A stretch of DNA of 64,000 nucleotides from Diabrotica undecimpunctata (Eukaryota > Arthropoda > Insecta > Coleoptera > Chrysomelidae). The stretch spans positions 161,816,328 to 161,880,327 of the forward strand of contig NC_092806.1 in assembly GCF_040954645.1 (NCBI RefSeq). Direction: 5' to 3'. Both the position numbers and the translations under genes were made by a program. Positions 56,320 to 64,000 of the stretch are shown here, piece by piece (the stretch's first letter is position 1; each line of letters opens with the position of its first letter). The notes under the pieces are model-generated. The model did not search any database. It was not told the DNA's origin and saw only the letters and a list, made by a program, of their open reading frames with translations.

Positions 56320-57830
56320 TCCTCTTAATCACAATAAAACACTTAAATATTTTTAGTCAGATTAGGATATAAAAAAAAGTATTCAAATTTTATTTAATAT
56401 TAGGATTAATATTAGATATTTTGTTCATTCAATTAGGAATAGATGCACTATCATTTGTTTAATATCTCTAGTACTATTGTACTTTGTTTTTGTTAATTTT
56501 TGAAAAACACAGTTATTTTGACACATTCACATATGTAAATAGAAAAACGCCACGTAAAAATCTCATAAAATATAGCTGCAAGAAATAATCTCACAAATTG
56601 GCATTCTCTATCCTTTAAAAAATAAATAACATAGGTCTAAAGAAATGAAGGGAACCTCTAAATTTGTTATAGTGGTGGTCTAACTTTTTATTAAGCCAGA
56701 TCAAATAGATTTCACTAAAATTATCAGAATGAAATTGCAGGAGTATCTATTTATCGAAGATTAAGAGATTAAATGTTGCTAAGTCATTGTAATGACCAGT
56801 AAAGCCAGTGAATATGGCATAGCTGTAGTTTTTGGTCTTAACAGCTCAAGTCTGGATATTTTTCCAATAGTATGACTGTATATGCCATAAATAGTGCCTC
56901 GTTTTATATGTACATTAATAAAGGTCATCCAATACTCTACATAAGACCTGAAACTTCATTCTGAGAAGAATCTAATGTTATGGAAAAATGGTTTTTGGTT
57001 TAAAGGACTTATCGTAAACTCCTGAGGGAGTATTAGTACAAACTGAAACTGACTAGCTAGTCATTAAAGGGTCTATAGTTTACTATTGCATAATTTTAGC
57101 AAATTTATCCCCAATTTTACCCTCTGATCTTTAATCCTGTAATATACAGAAATATCAATTAAGTACACCACAGAGATGGTCACAAAAACAGCAACAATGT
57201 ATCCTGTATAACAAAAAACTATCGTGTCAGCCTTAATCTACTGCACAACACCCAAATATTCCATACATGGGAGAAATTACCACAAACTTTACTGACATTC
57301 ACCCAATAAAGTTTTACATGGTTCTTTGTCCCAGTAAATCATCTTTGCTTAAGATTTCCATTGAAACATGTCACTGTCAACAACCTTACTACTAAAAATT
57401 AAACCAAAAACCATTTTTCATTCGAACAAAAAATATTTTCTGGCTGTATACACCTGTAGGCTCATAAGTTTATTGAACACATTTTCCTCTTTACCTAAAA
57501 TTTAGCCAGGCAAGTTAACAATCTTATTTTTCTTATATATTGACGTCAATATCAATATCCACTAAAGAATTAGATATATATATATTTATATGAAGTCTGA
57601 CGGGCTTTGCTTGTCTCCTCGTTTTCGTTTTTTAACTAGTTTACTAATTTCGAGAGGTCATCCAATAATGATTTTATAAGGTTTTGCTGTACATGAAGAG
57701 AATCTATATTGGATGACGAATTTAAAAAAAAATCATGTAACTATTATAAATTCCCAATATTTGCTAGACAAATTTGGAGTGTTTGGGCGTTTCCGCTTGG
57801 AGTAACACTTGTATGCACCTGGAGGTCGTA
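56320..57830. other. Intergenic or 3'UTR sequence between PPIL1 and Rac1, part 2
   Basis: No gene or element is recognised. It could belong to a long Rac1 3'UTR, but I see no proof. Confidence 0.35.
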
Positions 57831-57834
57831 AAAA

Positions 57835-58900
57835 GTTAGGTTATGTTATGAATTTTTCGCAAAAAACTATCAAAACTCATTTTGACAGCATGTGAAAATG
57901 TTATCGATAAATAAGAAAAGCGTGCGAAACATTGAGAGAACTCAAATAGAGGATATAAAAGTTAGGTTATGTTAGGTAAGTAATAGACATATAATGATCT
58001 AAGTCCTAAATGACCAATGAGAAGGTCTCGTGGTGTATAAACCCAGCCAGTTAGAAAGAGATGCAGTATCTGCGTCAGTTTTCTCTATCGCACTGGGGGA
58101 ACGTGGCTGTATTGCAACAGTAAGTCTATCTTGTATTACATGTCTATAGGTTTACTGTTTGATGTAATTAAAAGTTTGACAGCCTCAGCCAAATAACAAG
58201 AGATTCTTACACATATATTGCCACATGTTTTAATAAAATAATTGCTGTTTTTATAAATTGTATCACCAGTAAATCGTCTAAATAATATCAAAATGTTAGT
58301 CAGCAAAAACAAGAAACTAATAAAACTCATTTTGGCAGAATTTTTAATGTAAAAATGTTTTCTTCCAAAAATATGGTGTGGAAAACAAGGAATTATATTT
58401 GAAGGACTTGTGAAACGTTAGATTATGTGTACTGTATGAGGTCATTTAAAGTTTGACACAACTGGATGGCATAAAAAGTTAGGTTACCTATATTAGGTTA
58501 TGTGTGTTGCTTGAGGTAATTTAAAGCTTGACAGCCACGGTAAATGAATTATCAGCTAAATTGCTCGAAATAAAACATTTTTATTGAAATAAATGCTTAA
58601 TTTGGCGTTCAGTTACAATTTTACGTCACTAAATTACATAAACAATTTCGAAATAAAATAAAATCGGAAATAATAATTATAAATTAAATAAAACGTAATT
58701 TTTTGAAGGCAACGAAAGAAAATTTTATTTTGACAGCATTTTTAATGTGAAAATACTCTCGTATGTGTGAAAAATAAGGTGTCGCAACTAAAGAGCATGT
58801 AAAACATTATGTTATGTCTGCTGTATGAGGTCATTTAAAGTTTGACACAAGTGGATGACCAAAAAAAGTTATTAGGTTATATGTGTGGCGTGACTTATAA
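57835..58900. repeat. Diverged tandem repeat of about 400 bp
   Basis: Shared strings recur in order: TTTTTAATGTGAAAAT (about 58345 and 58739; a relative near 57885), TGTATGAGGTCATTTAAAGT (58433 and 58818), GACACAACTGGATGGC/GACACAAGTGGATGAC, then AAAAAGTT(A)TTAGGTTA. The step between the last two units is about 385-400 bp. The first unit is more diverged. Confidence 0.6.
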
Positions 58901-58904
58901 GATC

Positions 58905-59780
58905 TTGGTACCTCTAATGAAGCTATTGCTAAACGAAGCTCTGTATTGTTCGCAATAGTAGGAACGCTGTACGATCATGACAGCATAAAATTGAACATGT
59001 AATCGATGTGATTATAGTGTAAACGATCAATAAAACTGTCTAACGTGTGCTTTAGGAGAACGAGGAGGCAGTTAGAGCGGACAGACCGATAAATGCAAGA
59101 AAGAATTATAAACAACTTCGCAATATACTTAAAAATCATTCAAAAAAACAAATAATCACATATATGCACGGTTTTTATTTTATTTTGTGCTTTTGGAATA
59201 TGCTACAAAGCTTTGAAGATTTTTCTGTGAAATCTACAGGTGGATTTTTTACACGTAACTAATTTTCCACTGCGTATATAAAGCCACCGCATATATAAAA
59301 CACCAAAAACCATTGTTTTCTAAATTTTTAGTGTGTAACGTGAAGTGCTAAAGTGGATTTGTGTCGTAATAAACTCTTGTGCTCTTCTATGCGTTGTTTA
59401 AATGATCCCTCTGTTTGCCTGACGTAAAAATTCCATCCAATGAATACTATTCGTTAACTAAACTTTGTGAACACTTAAAAAACAGTAGTTTTTGGTGTTC
59501 TAGTTACGAAATAGTGATGTAATGTTCGAATCCATCGACTAACACTATACTAGGTCGGCTTACTTTTCACAGAAATGAAATCCAAAAAGTTTTGCGGTAT
59601 ACAATTTTTTTTAAATAATTTTGAACCCATTGACATTCTGTTTTTGAAATGTAAGTACAAAAACACATGTAAAAAATTGTTATTTACTATATCCCAACAT
59701 TTTTCCAATGCAACGCGGTTCAAAATTAACACAACAATTTTTTATTTTCACTTTTTTTGCTTAATATTTATATATTTTGT
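58905..59780. other. Probable 3'UTR of Rac1 and downstream flank
   Basis: Directly downstream, in the minus sense, of the Rac1 stop codon. T-rich; the first good poly-A signals on the minus strand (AATAAA) lie near 59173-59180. No transposon is recognised. Confidence 0.4.
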
Positions 59781-59785
59781 TATAA

Positions 59786-59941
59786 TTACAAGATTGAACA
59801 TTTACGTTTCTGTTTCACCTGCATTACTGGACAGAGTACTGCCCGAATGGCTTCGTCGAATACTGTCTTTAGACCTTTTTGCGTTAAAGCTGAACATTCA
59901 AGATATTTTACAGCACTGATTTCTTTCGCCATCGCCAAACC
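59786..59941 (-). CDS. Rac1: Rac1 small GTPase, last coding exon
   Basis: After an acceptor (AATATTTTTAG, AG at 59943-59942) the exon reads [20 protein letters not shown], then [20 protein letters not shown] and the basic tail [11 protein letters not shown] with stop at 59788-59786. It covers residues 142-192 of a 192-residue Rac. ECSALT is the G5 motif contacting the guanine base. KQKRK is the polybasic membrane-targeting region, and CSIL is a CAAX box: Leu at the last position predicts geranylgeranylation by GGTase I. The C-terminal residues differ from the CALL-type tail I remember for fly Rac1, as expected between insects. Phase 0 at the acceptor. Confidence 0.95.
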   Translation of the reverse strand, partial: GLAMAKEISAVKYLECSALTQKGLKTVFDEAIRAVLCPVMQVKQKRKCSIL

Positions 59942-60039
59942 CTAAAAATATTAAAACCCAAATTAAAACTGTTAGCGAAAACCGGTTTTAAAAATTTTAA
60001 ACACTCATAAAATTACTACGCCATCACACTCTCTAAGGC

Positions 60040-60543
60040 GAGTGTTCGGTATTTAGTAGAAGTTTTTAGAAAACCCCATGATAAATACGGAAATGTGTCC
60101 CAAAAATTCGTAAAACTTTCTAAATTGATTGAAAAAAAACTTCTAAAAGCAACGAAGAAAAATTCATAAACAGTTTAGAAAAATTACAATCTAAAAACTA
60201 TAAAGAAGCTGAAGAATTATAAAATTAATATACAGGGTGTCCCATAATTAATTGGCCATTATCTAAAAAAAAGTGATAGATGACAATGATGACATCAAAA
60301 TGAAGCGATTGAAGTGTCAAAATTATTTGTTTGTTATTTTTTGTTTATATTTAACTCTAGAAAGATGGTAGAAGTGTTTGGAAAGACCGATGAGAACAGG
60401 GAAATGAGCCCAAAAATTCGTAAAGATTTCTAACATAAAAAAAACTATAAAAGCAACCAAGAAAAATTCATAAACATTTTAGAAAAACTACAATCTAAAA
60501 AAGATAAAAAAAACTATAGAATTACAACAAATAATATACAGGG
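60040..60543. repeat. Tandem units of about 300 bp with CAGGGTGTCCCAT starts, in Rac1 intron (left part)
   Basis: Units starting TATACAGGGTGTCCCATAAT occur at 60228 and 61731, with a partial unit before 60228. Each contains CCCAAAAATTCGTAAA and AAAAATTCATAAACA. The unit starting at 60228 is interrupted by the family B LINE at 60544. Confidence 0.7.
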
Positions 60544-61704
60544 AGATGCCTTGGAACTAGAGAAGCGCTATTTTCTATGCAAACACTCCTTCAACGATGT
60601 TGGGAGGTAAGAAAACCCGTATATATGTGCTTCATTGATTTTGAAAAGGCATTTGATCGCGTTCAGCATACCAGACTAATTACCGCCTTGCAGAGCATCC
60701 AACTAGATGAGAAAGACATCAAACTTATTGCCAAACTTTACTGGAACCAAACAGCCATTATTAATACCAACAACAGAGAATCAAAGCCAATCAGTATTGA
60801 ACGAGGCGTAAGACAAGGCTGTATACTATCTCCCACCCTCTTTAAAGAGTATTCTGAGAATCTATTTAGGGAAGCTTTAAAAGATCAAAAAGGAATTATC
60901 ATAGGAGGAGAAATAATTAACAATATACGGTACGCCGATGATACTGTGATTCTAGCTGAAAACATCGACGATCTGCAGGAGCTAATCAATAGAGTTAACA
61001 TGGAATGCACAAATTGGGGACTGTCGATAAATATCGATAAAACTAAATACATGGTGACCAGTAAAGTGGATATCGGCGCAACCCAACTGATATTAAACCA
61101 ACAACCACTGCAGAGAGTTCAGAGATTCAAATACCTTGGATGTTGGATTACCCAAAATCTAGATCCATCCTTCGAAATTCGATGTAGAATTGAACAGGCA
61201 AGAAACTCATTTCAAATATTCAAGCCTCTATTATCCAATAACTCATTAAATTTGGAAATCCGTGAAAAGTTTACAAGATGTTACGTGTGGTCTGTACTTT
61301 TGTATGGATGTGAAACTTGGACTTTAAACGCCGATATCATGAATAAAATCGAGGCGTTTGAGATGTGGTTGTATCGAAGGATACTAAAAATTCCATGGAC
61401 AAGCAGAACTAGAAACGAAGAAGTTCTTCGAAGAATGGGACATCAACGAACTCTATTAAATATTATTAAGAGGCGTAAACTAGAATATCTTGGACATATA
61501 ATCAGAGGACCAAGATATGAGTTCCTTCGGCTAATTCTCAACGGTAAAATCGAAGGAAAGAAATGGATAGAACGGAAGAAACTCTCTTGGTTGAGGAATT
61601 TGCGGCAGTGGACAGGTTTGACAGCGGACCAATTGCTACACGTAGCGCAAGACCGAGATCAGTATAAAAATATTATAAGCATGGTAGCCGCCGACGTTCC
61701 GTAG
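60544..61704 (+). CDS. LINE reverse transcriptase and C-terminal domain (5'-truncated, no stops)
   Basis: The frame is open from the insertion point (LGTREALFSMQTLLQRC) to the stop at 61702-61704, about 386 codons; the first ATG is at 60577. From that ATG: box A FIDFEKAFDRV (19-29), IERGVRQGCILSPTLF (74-89), palm box NIRYADDTVILAE with Asp121 and Asp122, thumb YMVTSKVDIGATQLILNQ, FKYLGCWIT. The C-terminal domain has VLLYGCETWTLNADIMNKIE, FEMWLYRRILKIPWTSRTRN and KLSWLRNLRQWTGLTADQLL. The endonuclease and RT fingers are missing, so it is not autonomous. It gives the reference wording for all family B copies in the window. Confidence 0.92.
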   Translation, partial: RCLGTREALFSMQTLLQRCWEVRKPVYMCFIDFEKAFDRVQHTRLITALQSIQLDEKDIKLIAKLYWNQTAIINTNNRESKPISIERGVRQGCILSPTLFKEYSENLFREALKDQKGIIIGGEIINNIRYADDTVILAENIDDLQELINRVNMECTNWGLSINIDKTKYMVTSKVDIGATQLILNQQPLQRVQRFKYLGCWITQNLDPSFEIRCRIEQARNSFQIFKPLLSNNSLNLEIREKFTRCYVWSVLLYGCETWTLNADIMNKIEAFEMWLYRRILKIPWTSRTRNEEVLRRMGHQRTLLNIIKRRKLEYLGHIIRGPRYEFLRLILNGKIEGKKWIERKKLSWLRNLRQWTGLTADQLLHVAQDRDQYKNIISMVAADVP

Positions 61705-61727
61705 GGATATGGCACTCTAAGAAGAAG
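60544..61727 (+). mobile_element. Family B LINE, young 5'-truncated copy in a Rac1 intron
   Basis: AATATACAGGG occurs at 60533-60543 and 61728-61738, a perfect 11-bp target duplication. The 1,184-bp insert ends CTCTAAGAAGAAG, the family's GAA tail. It lies antisense to Rac1. It contains an uninterrupted reading frame from its first base to 61704, so it inserted recently. Confidence 0.92.
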
Positions 61728-61730
61728 AAT

Positions 61731-62162
61731 ATACAGGGTGTCCCATAAATAATTGACCATTACCTAAAAAAGTGATGGGTGGCATCAGGATAAAGCGATT
61801 GAAGTGTCAACATTTTTTTTCTATTATCTTTTGGTTTATATTTCACTCCAGAAAAATTGGAAAAATTTTTTTGAAAAAACTAATGAGAAATTCAGAAGTG
61901 CTTCTCATAAATTCATAAACATTTCTAAAATGATCGAAAAAACTTATAAAGCAGGGAAAAAAACAAACTACAATTTAGGAACTATAAAGAAACTCAAAAA
62001 TTATAAAAATAGTATACAGGGTGTCCCCTACTTAATTGGACATTCATTAAAAAGTTCAAAGAACATGTAACATCAAGATAAAAATGAAAACTGTTATTGA
62101 TAATGTTAATATATGTTTATTATACTTAAGTAATGCCCAATTAATTATAGAAAAACCTGTAT
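61731..62162. repeat. CAGGGTGTCCC repeat units and a MITE-like end, right part
   Basis: One further unit (61731 to about 62012) is followed by a short element (62014-62162) that begins TACAGGGTGTCCCCTACTTA and ends with the inverted form AATTAATTATAGAAAAACCT-GTATA. This suggests the tandem units derive from a TA-flanked MITE. Confidence 0.65.
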
Positions 62163-62210
62163 AAAAGCCATTTATAGAATCTAAAGCTAACTGACTCAGA
62201 TTTTTTGTTA

Positions 62211-62402
<192 letters not shown>

Positions 62403-62639
62403 CTATAAAAGTACAAGAAATGTTATCGTACATGTTACAAGATCTAAATTAACAAAATATATTTCGTGGAGAATTTATTTCTTCGCAAATGTCTTTATAA
62501 AAGTAACATCTGTCTAAATAAAGACTTCAACATTTGAACAATGATTGAGTTAAAACATCTGAATCATCCACAAGTTCTCAGCGACGTTTTTAGTTTGTAA
62601 ACAATACAAATACTTCAGTATCTGGTATATGGAGTACTT

Positions 62640-63560
62640 CAGTATCTGGTATATGGAGTACTTCAGAGCAATTTAAAGTTATTCATTGTCTATTTTGAAA
62701 TGTTTCAAGAAACTCTATAAGACTTAAAGGCAGCTTGGAATGTTTTAGAGGCATCTGGAATAATTTGGGATTATTCATTGACTATCCTGGAATGTTTTAG
62801 GAAGCTCTGCAGCACTTTAAGGCAGCTTGGAATGTCTTAAAAAGCTTTATAGGAATTTATGTCAACTTTGAATGTTTTAGAGGCCTGTGGAAAATTGTAC
62901 GTAAATGTTGGCATCTGGAGTACTTTAGGATTAGTCATGGACTCTTTTAGAATGTTTTAGAAAGCTTTGCAGCACTTTAAGGCAGCTAGGAATGTCTTAA
63001 AAAGCTTTATAGGAATTTATGTCAACTTTGAATGTTTTAGAGGCCTGTGGAAAATTGTACGTAAATGTTGGCATCTGGAGTACTTCAGGATTAGTCATGG
63101 ACTCTTTTAGAATGTTTTAGGAAGCTCTGCAGCACTTTAAGGCAGCTAGGAATGTTTTAGAAAGCTTTGTACGAATTTATGCCGGCTTAGAATATTTTAG
63201 TGGCATGTGGAAAACTGTACGTAAATGTTGGCATCTGGAGTACTTTAGGATTATTCATGAGCTCTTTTAGAATGTTTTAGGAAGCTCTGCAGCACTTTAA
63301 GGCAGCTAGGAATGTTTTAGACAGCCTTGTAGGAATTTATGCCAGCTTGAAATGTTTTAGAGGCCTCTGGAAAACTGTAAGTAAATCTTGGCATCTGGTG
63401 TACTTTAGGATTATTCATTGACTCTTCTGGAATATTTTAGGAAGCTCTACATGACTTTAAGGCGACTTGGCGACTTTGTAGGAATTTATGGCAGCTTGGA
63501 ATATTTTAGAGACCTCTGGGAAATTTTGAGTATGTCTAGAATCTCTAGAAATTTTTGGAA
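62640..63560. repeat. 160-bp tandem repeat in a Rac1 intron, built from four submonomers
   Basis: GCATCTGGA/GTACTTTA-type sequence recurs at 62751, 62911, 63071, 63231 and 63391, always exactly 160 bp apart. Within each unit the string GAATGTTTTAG or a variant (GAATGTCTTAA, GAGTACTTTAG) recurs, dividing the 160 bp into parts of about 40, 40, 48 and 32 bp. About 5.5 units are present, with edges that decay. There is no coding frame across it. Confidence 0.9.
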
Positions 63561-63822
63561 ATCCACAATCAAATTAACTAGGATTAGAAAAAAGCTGATA
63601 TATGTACGATTTTAGTGCAAATTTCATTCCTTAATAATTATAAAAGCTTTTACACTCAATGATTTGTTATATAATTCTTTTTTCCTATATACGAATTTTT
63701 AATAACAAGAACTCCTTCAATACTAAAAAAACTTTTTGAGTAGGATGAAAGTTACTAGACCCGGTAAGAAACTTAACTTAGAGAGAATCTTAACCTCGTA
63801 AACGATTACCGATTGCACTTAC

Positions 63823-64000
63823 CTTGGCTCTAACGTTCTCGAAAGAAGCCGGATTGACAAGAGAGAAGCATATTAAAAATACATCGGTTTGAGGGTAGGA
63901 TAGAGGTCGCAGTCTGTCATAATCTTCTTGACCTGCCGTATCCCATAGACCTAGATTTATAGGTTTTCCGTCGACCATAACATTGGCTGAGTAGTTGTCG
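63823..64000 (-). CDS. Rac1: Rac1 small GTPase, internal exon (cut by the window end)
   Basis: The minus strand, from the window edge, reads [20 protein letters not shown], then [20 protein letters not shown] and [19 protein letters not shown], ending at donor AAG|GTAAGTG (GT at 63822-63821). It covers residues 38-96. DTAGQE is the G3/switch II motif with the catalytic Gln61. The Rac-typical [12 protein letters not shown] follows the effector loop, whose start (switch I, Thr35) lies beyond the window, as does the P-loop. Rac1 is a molecular switch that drives actin remodelling through WAVE and PAK kinases at the plasma membrane. Over the visible part it is essentially identical to animal Rac1. 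RhoA or Cdc42 are excluded by the sequence. Confidence 0.96.

Noticed and set aside
57845..57985. TTAGG motifs suggesting telomeric repeats
   Set aside because: The pentamer is not in tandem and is embedded in a longer diverged repeat; Rac1 and PPIL1 lie on both sides.
62640..63560. The regular spacing as a CRISPR array
   Set aside because: Units are contiguous with four related submonomers, there are no unique spacers, and the context is an animal gene intron.

Overview
The window is AT-rich animal nuclear DNA and most probably comes from an insect with a large, repeat-swollen genome. A leaf-beetle-like genome is my guess, but it is inference only. The evidence is intron-containing Rac1 and a PPIL1-type cyclophilin, an intron-bearing tRNA-Ile(UAU) pair, and the transposon mix: several non-LTR (LINE) families, Penelope-like elements, hAT, pogo/Tigger, Tc1/mariner including a DD41D group, and a Crypton-like recombinase fragment. 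I found no bacterial operon, phage or CRISPR. Host coding sequence is only about 1 kb of the 64 kb.

Layout. 1-4.6 kb: an RTE-type LINE (minus) split by a Penelope-like element with inverted terminal repeats. 5.06-7.17 kb: a 2.1-kb non-coding fold-back element. 7.7-12.4 kb: three copies of a second LINE family ('family B'), one carrying a tiny nested LINE. 12.7-14.05 kb: a decayed ZBED-type hAT. 14.27-14.37 kb: an isolated exon, probably host, encoding a signal peptide. 15.3-20.3 kb: another RTE copy, Tc1 scraps and an almost intact hAT with intron, TIRs and target duplication. 21.3-25.7 kb: LINE tails, then a Tigger/pogo element interrupted by a solo LTR. 25.9-29.85 kb: two identical, convergent tRNA-Ile(UAU) genes bracketing Penelope, Tc1, LINE and pogo remnants; the pogo copy ends in a PHD-like finger. 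30-38.4 kb: LINE and Penelope debris. 38.4-45.3 kb: two adjacent long-TIR Tc1/mariner-like (DD41D-type) elements, one split by a Tigger, then TA arrays and a hairpin repeat. 45.3-52.7 kb: more LINEs, including an RNase H-bearing LINE inserted with a perfect target duplication, and a Crypton-like fragment. 54.0-54.5 kb: PPIL1. 59.8-64 kb: the last three coding exons of Rac1 (minus); its introns hold a young LINE and a 160-bp tandem repeat.

How it fits together. The three host units (signal-peptide exon, PPIL1, Rac1) have no visible functional link. Most of the rest is layered transposition, and target-site duplications let several insertions be ordered. Each major LINE family has its own 3' microsatellite (TA, GAA or GAT), which probably accounts for many simple repeats here. 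The most unusual patterns are: paired CAGGGTG motifs exactly 109 bp apart in independent long-TIR elements; hammerhead-like RNA cores in Penelope-type repeats; and a higher-order 160-bp satellite inside a Rac1 intron. I did not find a convincing new defence or metabolic system.
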